Of a stretch of 64,000 nucleotides of DNA, positions 53,846-64,000 are shown in pieces. A program made the position numbers and the translations under genes. This stretch comes from Pseudo-nitzschia pungens (lineage: Eukaryota; Bacillariophyta; Bacillariophyceae; Bacillariales; Bacillariaceae), in contig CM074763.1 of assembly GCA_037355855.1 (NCBI GenBank), positions 4,402,001-4,466,000 on the forward strand, read 5' to 3'. Numbering within the stretch: position 1 is the first letter of the stretch; each line of letters opens with the position of its first letter. The notes beneath the pieces were generated by a model that worked only from the letters and a program-made list of their open reading frames with translations, ran no database searches and had not been told where the DNA came from.

Positions 53846-56800
53846 GATGATCCCTCAAGTGATTGGAGGATGTCAGCTGGAAGGCCATGGGAGAGAGTCT
53901 TTTCCCATCTGGAGTACAAATGTCAGCAAGGGAAATAGCCTTGAGGGACATGCGCATGTGATTCAAGAGGGACAAGTCAGCACCTCTGAAGCCAGAGTTG
54001 ATAAAGGCTTGCATGAGATAACAGTCATTGGAACGTAACAGTGGTAGGTCTGGGAAGTCTTCAAACAAGCTCACAGGGTGAACAGAGAAAAACTTCCACA
54101 CATGTTTGTACCAGCAGGGAGTGACGTATGAAGCAAAGGGATGATAGGGTGTGACACCAAGATGGAGAGGAAGTCCAAGTTCAAGCCGGAGAGACTCAGC
54201 AGTTAGCCTGAGAATCCTACCAGTTTGTGAGGACCTGACAGATTCCTGAAAGAGGGTGGCAATATGACTGAACTCTTGGAGGAGGTATGGATGGATGAAA
54301 CCAAAGCCTTGATAGAGGGAAGGACCATAGAACACATGTCTAGGAAATGTCCGTGACATCCCTGCTTTATTCAGCACAGGAACAAGAGCTGGGTGAATTA
54401 TCTTAGTCCAGGTGGCCTCATCAAGTTGCGTGACAGGCATGGGGTATTCAACAGACTTCATGAAAGAATACTTGAAGGTGTAGAGGGATGCGCGCTTCTC
54501 ACACTTGGAAGCCCTGAGTTGAGAGCCAAAAGACTGAGACTGTGACTTCATGTGAGCAATCTGTGCTTCCTCATTGCCATCCATGGAGATAAAAACCCCA
54601 AGGGTCTTGTCAGCATGGTCAACTTCAAACCGATCCAGGGTAGCTCGATTGCCATTTTTGTCAGCAACTGAGAAGTCACCGGGCATGTCAGCAATGGAAC
54701 GATAGTCCCAGCCGGATCCATTCCATTTGAAATCAATCAAATAACAGAAGGATTTGGCAGGTTCAATAGCACCACCAGTGGCAATAATCCCACCAGCCCA
54801 CCGGTCAAGAGCTTCCTGAAAGTCAACAGCTAATTCCTCACCAGATGTGGAGGAATCAGAGCCAGCACAAAACAAATCTGTGTCATCCACAAAGGCAAAA
54901 CCCACAAGAGAAACCAGTTGCAGTGACAATGAAGTGAGAAAATGGACACCATGCCCAGCCTGTTGCATCATTCGGAAGACAATTGTTGACACCAAAGCCC
55001 AAAGAGTTGGACCAATACCATTGCCTTGGCCACAACCACTGAGAGGAACAGGTTCATCACCATACACAGGACCTGACCGACCAAAACCAGTTTTGATGTG
55101 GTGCTTGGCATGTTGCAAAGTAGACAGAAGAACTTCACACACATGTGCAGGAACCCCAAAGCTCTGGAGAGTGAGACCTGCAATTGGATGAGAGATTCTA
55201 TCATAACAGCCCTTGGCATCATTCATAGCAACAGCACCGGATCTGCGCTTCTGCCGCAACACATCACAGATGAGCTTCTTGTTCAGGCAGGTGTTGATGG
55301 CCTTGTGGTGTTTCCTGCTTCCATGTTGATCAACAGCCACAGCATTGGCACGTTCAGCATAGGCAAGAATGCGTCTACCAATCATCTTGTTGTTGATTTG
55401 GAACTCAGGAGACATCAGCTGAATAAGCCTCATCTTATCCACTCTATATTCACCAGGTTTCTTGAAGATCTCAACATCAGTGATGACCTGCCAAGCAGAA
55501 GGAGAGAAGCCAACAATCAATGGGACGGATCTCAGGAGAGTGTCAAACTTGTTCAGCTGGGGATCCATGGCAAATGCCTTGTGGTGGGCAAAACTCAAAC
55601 AAGAAGGTTCACTTGCTGTGCGTTCCCTCTGGCGTTTCCAGGCAGCAGCATTGTCAGCTGGACACACTGAATAGTCAAAGGGGGGCAAACTCAGTATAGA
55701 GTCAGGGACTTTGAGACAGGAAAGAAATTCAGAAAGGTATTTGTCAGTGGCAGGAGGAGGATTATATGTGCCATCAAGAACATGAGTCGCAGCCTGGGCA
55801 GTGCCTAGGTAGCCGAAATCTTGAATGAAGGAGGGAGTCATGGAAGGAGTGCCAAGACACTGCTGTTGACGCCGGACATTGGATTCAGCCATAGCTGGTA
55901 CCATAGTAGACTGAGACTCCAAGACCTGTTCAACACCATCATGGCCAACTGCAATAGCTCGCAAGACTGCTGACTTGTTGACACGTCCCCGAATAGACCG
56001 AGCAGCAAGACCAAGCTCTCTTTGAAGACGTTCCCTGCGCATCCTGGCACGAATCTGGGAAGCAGTCTGGTTGTGAGGCTTGCCTTCAGCACGAAGTGCA
56101 TCCACCAGGCCTTGATTGAAGGAGTCTCTCCATGAGGGGGCCAATTTCTTCACTGCCCGGTATTGCTTGTAAGCTTGTTTCAGATGGAGGAGAGCACTGG
56201 AAAGGTCACTGTGTTCTCCTTTGTAGAGAGAAAGCTTGCATGCCAGCCGTTTCAAAACAGTATGACTGGTGGACACACCCTGTCGCAACTTAACAACACG
56301 CCTCCAAAAGTCAATTGTATCACGATAGACTTGCAGCTGCGGGGACCATGGAACCAGACCAGCTCTAGTGTGGCAGAGGTTTTGTTCAACAGAGAGCCTG
56401 AGAGAGGTGGAAGTTTCATGGAGTACTTCATAGGTGGTGATGAGATCAGCGCGCACAGAAATATCCCCAGACTGAAACTGAGCCAGTAGGTGCTCCAGCT
56501 TAGCTTGGAGAGAAAACACTCCAGCCTTGAGAAAGCTGTGCCTCACTCGCTTGAAATACCGTTGGCGCAGATGAGGGTGGGAGGACTGGAGTTTGGAAAG
56601 AGAGAATCTCACAGGAGGTGGCAGATGTTTGCCCATGAGGCTGCAATTACAGACTTCAATCCAAAGCATTCTATGGTCAGATTCCATACCCTGGGCACCA
56701 CCAAAGGGACAATACCCAGCCCTGAGAACATCAACATTCTCAGAGACCCAAATGGCATCAATTGGTGTTCTGGTAGTGTTTCTGTTGTGAGTGGCAGGAG

Positions 56801-57734
56801 GAGAAGACTTACTATGCATGGTAAGAATGGCCTCTCTGAAACCCAGAGCCTGGAGCTCAAAAGACAAGCCATCAGTCCGGACATCAGCATTCTGGTCAAT
56901 CCCAACAATGACCTGGTCACCTGCACCCAGGCAGACCTGAAGGGCAGCAGTCAAATCCCTGTGAAAAAGAATGCATGGATTGGGACTGAAAAGATTTTCA
57001 GCTGCTTGAAAGTAGCGGCACTGTTGATTCCAGACTGAACCAAGATCCCTATCATTTTCAACTGGGCAGTAAGCAGAAAACATGGTGACATTGTAGCCAT
57101 CCCTGCCTTGAAACTTGACAAAGGACCATCTTCCAAGACCAGAAGGATCAGCCCCATGGGCAATCTTGTGGGAACTGAACAGTTGATCAATGGAAAACCC
57201 TGTGCCACCAGGCTGAAGCCATGAGCAGTCAGAAGCTTCATGCTTGTTGTTGGCAAGATAGGAAAAACTTGAGGGACAGACATTCTTCATGCGCCGATTG
57301 AAAAGATCACAGGGCAGGAGTTTGGATTCATTCAAACAATGTTCAGCAAAAAGAGCCACACTGGCATTGCTCTTGACAAATTGACGGGCGTTGTGCTTGG
57401 ACATGGACATAAAGGCAGCTCTACGCTGGGGTCCAATGTTTTGGAAGGTGATGATGGTGGAATTAGATGATGGAGCTTGAGGAAAGGAATGACCAAAACT
57501 GTCAGAATCCTTAGCAGCAAGAGAGTCTCCATGAAGAGTTAATTGGACAAAATGAGAGACAGGGGAAGAGGCGGAGGGGGAAAAGGGAGAAACAGGAGAA
57601 GCATTGATGGGATTTGGATTGGAAGGCATCCCATCACACCTCATACCAGAAGAGCTAACCATGATCAGAAGGAAACCGAGTCTGTCGCACGGAAGGAAGA
57701 GTTGCCGGAGCTGATTTGGTGGAGACATTGGCAT
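53646..57734 (-). pseudogene. LINE ORF2: endonuclease and reverse transcriptase, C terminus lost
   Basis: Open from the ATG at 57734. APE endonuclease: TFQNIG near residue 98, AEHCLNES, GIDQNADVR, PIDAIWVS and MESDHRMLW near residue 352, the expected N-E-DxN-D-SDH series. RT: AMNDAKGCYDRI near residue 840, GCGQGNGIGPTLWAL near 903, FVDDTDLF near 951. At about residue 1313 the RNase H deletion shifts the frame, and about 50 out-of-frame residues follow before the stop. EN and RT look intact, so residual activity without RNase H and the zinc knuckle cannot be excluded. ORF2 is in the +1 frame relative to ORF1. Confidence 0.88.
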
Positions 57735-60612
57735 GGCTCAAGTCACTGACACTAGCATCATGACTGGAAGAGAATGCAATTGCAGCAACTCCAAGCCTCA
57801 ATGCAGAGGCTGCATCTTCCCCACCACCGGCAGCAGGAACTGCAGTTGAGGACTCAGGAGAGACCACAGGGAGGTCACCAGCCATGGCATTATGGGGAGG
57901 GTCAGGAACTTCAGGGGGAACTTCAGGAGAGATACCAGGGGAGGCATCAGCCTTGGCCACATGGGTAGGATCACCTCCAGGAGGAACAGCACCTGCAGGC
58001 GCTGAGGCCTGGACAGCAGTAAGATTGGAAGTGCCAGTCGCTAAAGTATCCATGGATTGAGAATCATCAAAGCCTCCACCACCACTGTCAGCACGGGCTT
58101 GGAGGTTAAAGTGCAAATCCAGATCAAAAGTGAGGTCTGGGGCAAGGTCAACTGACAAGTCATCATCAACAAGTTCCCAATCTCTTGCATCCCCATCACC
58201 AAAAAAGGGAAGAGAGTTATCCTGCATTGGATCTGCAGCAGGTGCAGTTTCCACAACACAATTGACTGCATCATCCCAATGGTAAGCTTCCATTTCAGTC
58301 AAGCACTCAGAAGAGAACCATTGTCTAACACAAGAACCATACTGAGCTTCCAGAAAAATAGGCAGGAAAGACAACATGGCCATTGCTTCAGCCTTGGTAG
58401 TGATGTTGTACAAAGCAAGGATCTCGCCTCGGTATGAACTGGTATCAACAGAAAGAAAAAGAGGCCATGACCAATTGTCACGGGTTCTGATACCCAGAAG
58501 CACACTGCGCAGTGTCTTCAAACCCAGCCCTTGGCCCAAGTCAACTGGAAGATCAAGATCAACTACCCCCAGAACAGGAGCAGTTTCATGGCTCTCAATA
58601 AATTTGGCTTGGCGGTGCTTAGCCTGGCGGACAGTCTTGAGCTTGGAGGGGGGAAGAGGTCTGTCAGAAGGATTGGTAGCTGTCTCAATAAACTTGTAGA
58701 ATTTACCATCAGGTAAAGAGGCAATGTCTGAAGGTTTGCAACGGTTGAACTGGGCTTTGAGGAGCTTAACAGTTTGGGCGCGCTTTGTTGCATCACATAA
58801 AACATGAGCAGCCAGAACCGGATTGGGATCAGGAGTTCTGGAGTTGTCAAGGCTGATATTCTTCCTGATAACAGCAATAGGACATGCCTGAAACCTGGGA
58901 TGAGTCTGAAGCAATTCGTTGTAGTGGTCAAGATCAAAACTCTGCATGTAAGATCCAAGGAGAAAGCCACAGGTGACAATAACTGGGGCCTGTATGTGGT
59001 CATATTTCAGGTCCATGTCACGGTCTCTGAGCCTCTGGAGCAATTGTGCTGAAAAGAGTTTCTCCAGGGAAGCACTGTGTCCCAAAAAGAAGCGTAGATG
59101 AGGAGCAGTTCTACTGCGAAGCCAGAGCTGAGCAACATACAATTCCAAGGTCTTCCTGTCAGGAAGTGTCGTCCAAAACTTGGTAACAGGCTTGGCCTTG
59201 GGGTGGAGCCTGGCTCTTGAGGGAAAAACATACAACACCAGGCGCTTGTCAACAGTCCATAGAAGATCCAAAGCTTCCTTGAGAGACTTGAGCAGCTCAT
59301 CATACAGTTCCCCAGGGCGTTGTGACATCAACCTTGGAAGGGACAGAGTGACATAAGAACTATGAGAACACTTGGTGCCAGCAGTGACATCCACTGGAGC
59401 TCTAGAATCACTGGAGCAAACCCCTCGGCGTTGGAGGAAATGCCCAGCAGAAGAGGACAAGACAGTAGCATCACCACCACCAGGAAGAAAGGACACTGAT
59501 TTGGAAGTGGAAGCATCATCAACTGCAGTTGGCGCAGGTGTAGGAGGTCTCTTCTTGAAATGCCAGTGGGAGCCAAGCACCTGGTTAGCTGCCAACCAAA
59601 CTTTTCCTTCAGTGCTGGGCAAAAGGTTCCCTTCACAGTACATGGTGTCAAAACACTCAGGTGACATCTTGGCCAAACCAATAAGACATCTCCTCAGAGC
59701 ATGGCCGGAAGGTTGCTTGGTCCAGTCTGCAGAGGCTTGAAAGCAGAGAGTAGCAAGGGAAACCAGGGACTCCACAGAAGCAGTTCTCCAATCAGGGTTG
59801 TCAGGAAAAGCTTGAGCATATGCTGGAGGGATGGCAGACTGACAGACATCATGGATGGATTTCTTGTCATTCCCATCTTTCTTGCTGAAGAAGTGAGTGG
59901 GACTTGGACACCCAGTCCATAGCCGGGATCCTGCTGGAGTTTTACGAAAAGTTTGGATGGGAGTGGGAATGGAAGCACGACCAGTAAAAGGCCCCTTACC
60001 GTAGAAGCACCAGAGGAAGGAATCTGAGTGAGCTTTGTTGGCAGCAGCCAGGGCTTTCTGGCGTAGGGCATGTCGCTCTGTAGACGGTGTGTCAGAGCGA
60101 AATGCAAGAGTAGCTTGTTTCAGACTAGACTTGGAAGGAGAGACCTTGGAAGGAGGGTGCTTAGAGTCTGAGTGCTCAGAGCCGGGCTGACCATCCACGG
60201 ACGTCTCACTGTTGGACTGCTCACTGCTGGGCTTCCCACTGTTGGACGTCCCACTGTTGGACTTCCCACTGTTGGACTCCCCACTGGTGGACTTCCCACT
60301 GTCAGACTTCCCACTGTCGGACTGCCCACTGCCTGAATGCCCTGTGTCTGAATGCCCAGTGCCTGACTGCTCAGTGCTCATATCAACATCATCTAGTGCA
60401 CCAGTAGACACAGCAGAAGTGAAGGACATATCATCATCAGAAGGGAGCGAATCCCTAGCTGGACGGGGAGAGGGAGGGGGAGAGGGAGTAGCCTGAAGAA
60501 CGGAACCAGCAGGTGGTCGGCGGGAAGGAGTCCCCATAAAGGCGCGTTTGTTTGAAGGAGTGGCAGGCAAGGGAGGCCTTTTCCGCCTGGAAGCTGGCGG
60601 GGGAAGAGGCAT
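57655..60612 (-). CDS. LINE ORF1 protein
   Basis: 985 codons from the ATG at 60612. The N terminus is basic and Pro-rich. Residues about 85-150 are Ser/Gly/Asp/Lys tandem units (SDSGKSDSGKS and similar) coded by a 15-bp DNA repeat at 60215-60370. The middle (about 400-750) looks globular, with no zinc knuckle or RRM that I can identify. The C-terminal part is acidic and Ala/Pro-rich. By position it is the RNA-binding ORF1 protein of the LINE. It overlaps ORF2 by 80 nt, so ORF2 would need reinitiation or frameshifting. Confidence 0.75.
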   Translation of the reverse strand: MPLPPPASRRKRPPLPATPSNKRAFMGTPSRRPPAGSVLQATPSPPPSPRPARDSLPSDDDMSFTSAVSTGALDDVDMSTEQSGTGHSDTGHSGSGQSDSGKSDSGKSTSGESNSGKSNSGTSNSGKPSSEQSNSETSVDGQPGSEHSDSKHPPSKVSPSKSSLKQATLAFRSDTPSTERHALRQKALAAANKAHSDSFLWCFYGKGPFTGRASIPTPIQTFRKTPAGSRLWTGCPSPTHFFSKKDGNDKKSIHDVCQSAIPPAYAQAFPDNPDWRTASVESLVSLATLCFQASADWTKQPSGHALRRCLIGLAKMSPECFDTMYCEGNLLPSTEGKVWLAANQVLGSHWHFKKRPPTPAPTAVDDASTSKSVSFLPGGGDATVLSSSAGHFLQRRGVCSSDSRAPVDVTAGTKCSHSSYVTLSLPRLMSQRPGELYDELLKSLKEALDLLWTVDKRLVLYVFPSRARLHPKAKPVTKFWTTLPDRKTLELYVAQLWLRSRTAPHLRFFLGHSASLEKLFSAQLLQRLRDRDMDLKYDHIQAPVIVTCGFLLGSYMQSFDLDHYNELLQTHPRFQACPIAVIRKNISLDNSRTPDPNPVLAAHVLCDATKRAQTVKLLKAQFNRCKPSDIASLPDGKFYKFIETATNPSDRPLPPSKLKTVRQAKHRQAKFIESHETAPVLGVVDLDLPVDLGQGLGLKTLRSVLLGIRTRDNWSWPLFLSVDTSSYRGEILALYNITTKAEAMAMLSFLPIFLEAQYGSCVRQWFSSECLTEMEAYHWDDAVNCVVETAPAADPMQDNSLPFFGDGDARDWELVDDDLSVDLAPDLTFDLDLHFNLQARADSGGGGFDDSQSMDTLATGTSNLTAVQASAPAGAVPPGGDPTHVAKADASPGISPEVPPEVPDPPHNAMAGDLPVVSPESSTAVPAAGGGEDAASALRLGVAAIAFSSSHDASVSDLSHANVSTKSAPATLPSVRQTRFPSDHG

Positions 60613-62322
60613 GGTGGGGCAAGTATAGGCTGATTAGGCGTGTTGGCTCGGGCGCTGGTAGGCTGTCAGTGTTAACCTGTATGTATATATACAGATGGGT
60701 GTAGCCTGGAAACAGGGTGCAGCAGCAACAACAAGGGTAACCTTGGTCTGGACAAGGAAAAGGTCCCTGGGGATCCAAAAAATATACTGGAGCACACCCA
60801 CAAAAGTCACCGGGGAACTCAGAAATTTTTGCTAAAAAACGAGCAAAATTTGTCTCACACTTGGAGCACAAAAACTCTGCGCGGAAGAGCTCTGCAAATC
60901 GTGTAGGCTTGTACTCTGCAAATCGTGTAGGCTTGTACTCGTACTGTACTCCTAGCTTGAAAATTGTGCAAATTTGAACAATTTTGCAACTACTGCAAAT
61001 CGTGTAGGCTTGTAGGCTTGCAAATTCGAATCGGATACGGTTCGAATTGAAATACAGCAGCCCCAGGGAAGCTTGGACCTTGAAAACAGGGGCTTTAGTA
61101 GGAACACTTAGGGACCGGGGGATATCAATGACAGGGCACACTTAAAAGGCTCAGGAGGGAACTTGAAGTTCAAACTCGCGAGTGCTTATAAGTGGAAACA
61201 GTATCCAGGGGCAATTGGCTTAAAAACAAGGACCTTGAGCGAGACACTTAGGGACAAGGGAAGCTGCCTGCTTGGAAACAAGGGGAGTAACTAAGGGTAG
61301 AAACAGTATCCAGGGGCAATTGGCTTGAAAACAGGTACCTTGAGCGAGACACTTAGGGACCAGGGAAGCTGCTTGCTTGAAAACAGGGGCTTTAGTAAAA
61401 ACACCTAGGGACCAGGGGGAGGCTTGTGTCTTGAAAACAGTGTCGAACTTGAAGTTCAAGTTGGGGTTGCTTAATAGCGAAAACACTTAGGGATCAGGGA
61501 ACCCGCGAACACTTAGGGACCAGAGAAACTGTAGTCTTGGAAACAAGGGGCGATAGTAGCTGTAGTCTTGGAAACAAGAGTGCACTAAGTAGGAGGTACT
61601 TAGGGATCGGTTGGTCTTGGCTTGAAAACAGATGTAGTAGGGGGAGCCTTAAGCGAAAACACTTAGGGACTGGGGGGCTTGGCTAGGAAACAGGGTAGCT
61701 CTTAAGTGATTGACACTAGTAAGAGCAGGGGGCAATTGGCTTGAAAATAAAGGGGAACTGGAAGATATGCTTGCGCGAACTTGCAGATACTTAGGGATCA
61801 GCAAGTAGGAACCTTCTAGAAGGGGGGTGTATATGTGTTCTATCTTGAAGAATGTAGAACGTTAAATGGGTTCGACCTTGAAGAATGTAGAACGTTAAGT
61901 GGATATCACTTAAGGGGCTTGGAAGACTGTATAGCGTTAAATAAAAAGATGGCTTGAAAACAGATGAAAAAAACAAACCGAGCTCGGAGACAAAGCGGAA
62001 CTGAAGCAGAGCTGCTGTAGAATTAGTACTGCAATTGCTGTAGAAAATTATGTGTCCTTGTTTTGTTTTCGGTCGTGTTGCTTGTTGCTTGCCGACCGAC
62101 CGACAGGAAACAAGGAACCAAAGCAACCAAAGGAAGCAAGGAGCAGCCAAACAAATAGCAGAATCAGATAGGCGAGGTCTCTGTTAGTAGGTGTACTGCT
62201 TGGTGTTGTTGTAGGAGCTTTAGAAGTGAGGGAGATATTAAAGGGGAAATTTGTGTAGAAATCTACGTGTTTTAAGTACTGGAACATCGGAACGTCGGAC
62301 AAAGATGCGCGTCGCAAAATTG
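60613..62322 (-). promoter_or_regulatory. LINE 5' leader with degenerate repeats
   Basis: 1.7 kb without an ORF of note. It holds many irregular copies of a unit with GAAAACAG and CACTTAGGGA phrases (61060-61760), related to the 150-bp monomers of the ORF-less elements (AAACAG and CACTTATGGTCC). The first 60 bases at 62322 match those elements. By analogy with the monomers of mouse L1 this may be the promoter. Confidence 0.6.
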
Positions 62323-62340
62323 TGACAGATTTTCTTCCAA

Positions 62341-63300
62341 CATTAAATCTGGATTTGACAGAAGGGAATACAAAGCGTCCAGAAAAGGGCAAACATAGAT
62401 TTGGGTGGGTTTGTTGTCGGGAAGCCAATTCACAATTTTGGGCTCAAATTTTGGTTCAGAAGATATGCAAAGATTTCTTGTGATTTCTTGAAAAATGGCA
62501 TCACGTTTTCTTGTTTGTGTGATATTGAAATTGAAACCGGGAAGATTATTGCTGTGTTTCGCCCAGTTGAAAATGGTTTGATAAGTGGATAGAGGTAGCT
62601 TGTGTTGTGATATAATGTTGAGGAGGTTGAGTTCGGCAACCAGTTCGGGACGGGGTGGGAACAGAGTGCGATTCCAGAATGTTTCCTCTCTTTCGTTTAT
62701 GGATATGGTGGTGCTTTTAGTGATTTTGGAATCAGATATTTCGGTATCGGAACTGGCATCGAAATTGTCAGAGGCATCAGCGTCAGAACCGATTGTTGAA
62801 GTTGGTTCATTTGCAGCCATTTGTGATTCAATTGCCTCCCTTTCCATGGGTGGGATGAGTACATTGGCAATCACTTGGCCATTTAGTGAGGGGTTAATAC
62901 TGTTATTTGGAGGTGCGGCGGTGTCATTTGGGGCAAGGGACGGGGGGATTTGTGGTCCATTCTGTGTCATTGTCAGTCCATATTGTGATGGTGTGTGTCG
63001 GACCAAAGGAAGGGAGACTTCTTCTTTCACGGAAGAAATAAAATCCATAAGATTGTTCTCACGATAATATGTCCGGCACTCACTGTTGGACTTGAGATGT
63101 AACAAAAGTCCTCTGCGGACATATCGGTAGGTGAAATTGTAGCTCGATTCTTGTTTGTACCCCTTGAATGATTGCTGTGATTTTCTTGTTCTTCTGGAGG
63201 TAATGCAGTTGTGACAATGGAATGTCTTGGGTAATCTGGGATCATTGGCAAAAGTGCCTGGGGTCGGAGGAAGCTTTCGGCATGGTGGTGTGCGTGACAT
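62341..63300 (-). pseudogene. Plavaka-like transposase, N-terminal part
   Basis: Starts at the ATG at 63300 (MSRTPPCRK) and is open to the LINE TSD. The N terminus has FHCHNC and, about 45 residues on, LLLHLKSNSECRTYY, a possible zinc finger suited to binding transposon ends. An acidic Ser/Asp-rich linker follows at about residues 170-200. The frame goes on at 52658. Confidence 0.6.
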
Positions 63301-63715
63301 ACAAACATGTGTTTGTGTTTGATAATAAAATAATTGTTTTTGTGGAGGGAGGCTTCAAAGCCAGTAGGTTTGTGATGTGACACCACTGAAAAAAAAGGTT
63401 AACAATGGTGTGCGAGGTAACACTTTTGTGTGATTGAAGTAAATCTGATTAAAAATTATTTGTTATGCTGAGTCAAATGTGTCAAATGTGTAAAATGGAA
63501 TGAAAAGGTGACGAGGGGCTGAATATCAGGGTCTAGATTGGGACATTTTCCTCAAAACGTTGGGGGGGGTCGAGAAAAAGGAGAAATAAGGTTGAGAATA
63601 ATGGAAAAAAGGTTGTGAAATAAAAAATTGGGGTCACGTTTTTCTGAAAATAGTTGCGTTTGGGTTGCGTTCAGGTCGCGATGGGTCGCAATGGGTCGGA
63701 AAACAGTTTTCGGAC
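63301..63715. other. Region upstream of the Plavaka-like gene
   Basis: No gene seen. It must contain the 5' end of the transposon if the gene belongs to one, but I could not identify a terminal inverted repeat. A G-rich patch lies at 63563-63573. Confidence 0.4.
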
Positions 63716-64000
63716 GTAGCGTAGACTAGTAGCTACGAATTGATAATTAACCGAATCCCACATGGGAATCAAATATAGAGATATCCATACATGGATATCA
63801 GTTATGTATGAACAGGCATGCAGAAGAGAGCGATAGTATGATTAAGGTTACATACAGAATATTTGTTATATACAGGGATGTAGATTATATAAGGAGATCG
63901 CAATGACATCATTGCTCATTATTTCCTCTCTCTAATTTGAATCCTATCTCGTAAAGTGAAATAACACACAATGATTCATACTACTCCAAATTTCTACTTT
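63716..64000 (+). repeat. Partial gypsy family A LTR, cut by the window end
   Basis: Matches the family A LTR in plus orientation from TAGCGTAGACTAG to CTACTCCAAATTTCTAC; the start (TGTAACATGC) is missing and the end lies past 64000. Orientation is opposite to the element at 32577-40391. Confidence 0.82.

Larger units (their letters stand above)
52659..62322 (-). mobile_element. Full-length LINE with 18-bp TSD and internal deletion
   Basis: Bounded by the 18-bp TSD TGACAGATTTTCTTCCAA (52641-52658 and 62323-62340); 9664 bp. From the 5' end on the minus strand: 1.7-kb leader of degenerate repeats, ORF1, ORF2 overlapping by 80 nt, 3' UTR with two hairpins, ATT tail. Compared with the copy at 1714-4785, about 1.13 kb covering RNase H is missing from ORF2 (join near 53790). 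It is inserted in the Plavaka-like transposase gene. Confidence 0.93.

Noticed and set aside
60120..60180. PCNA-interacting (PIP) box SLKQATLAFRSD in LINE ORF1
   Set aside because: The Q and L fit but the two aromatic residues of the motif are missing.

Overview
The window looks like a repeat-rich segment of a eukaryotic nuclear genome, most likely a diatom or related stramenopile. Reasons: a spliced gene with short GT-AG introns; Ty1/copia, Ty3/gypsy and APE-type LINE retrotransposons; foldback DNA elements; and no bacterial operon structure. The organism is an inference from this mix. Most of the 64 kb is transposon sequence, much of it nested, and I could delimit most insertions by target site duplications (TSDs).

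Layout. 1-10332: one long decayed gene (zinc-finger N terminus) split by three insertions: a 5'-truncated LINE (1714-4785), a foldback element (5879-6982) that itself holds a gypsy fragment, and a gag-only LTR element (7163-10202). 10333-15673: a 200-bp direct repeat, a 2-kb ORF-less LINE-derived element (10994-12951) and a truncated gypsy copy. 15674-21407: a gypsy element of family B. 21937-23594: the best host gene, a six-exon bacterial-type aliphatic amidase. 23780-29708: a copia element with recent LTRs and broken ORFs. 29763-30570: a hAT-like foldback MITE. 31159-31550: a possible piggyBac remnant. 31814-40871: a second broken host gene split by a family A gypsy element (32577-40391), which contains another copy of the ORF-less LINE-derived element. 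43433-44788: an intact single-exon gene of unknown function between related minisatellites. 45456-63300: a Plavaka-like transposase gene split by an intact family B gypsy (45913-51774) and a 9.7-kb LINE (52659-62322). The window ends in a partial family A LTR.

How the parts relate. Two gypsy families recur: A (LTR about 310 bp) and B (LTR about 187 bp). The ORF-less 2-kb elements share both ends with the LINE, so the LINE probably mobilises them. The gag-only element has LTRs that look identical and a clean TSD, so a full family A element probably supplied its missing enzymes. Nonsense mutations in the dead copies are mostly TGA, as expected from decay of CGA codons at methylated CpG.

The most notable signals are: (1) a 15-nt perfect complementarity between the copia primer-binding position and the predicted 5' end of its own RNA, suggesting Tf1-style self-priming; (2) perfect palindromes at the primer-binding position of both gypsy families; (3) a conserved in-frame TGA-ATG junction between gag and pol in family B; (4) LINE-partner elements built from exact 150-bp monomers, each carrying a 10-bp hairpin, one of them with a compensatory change.
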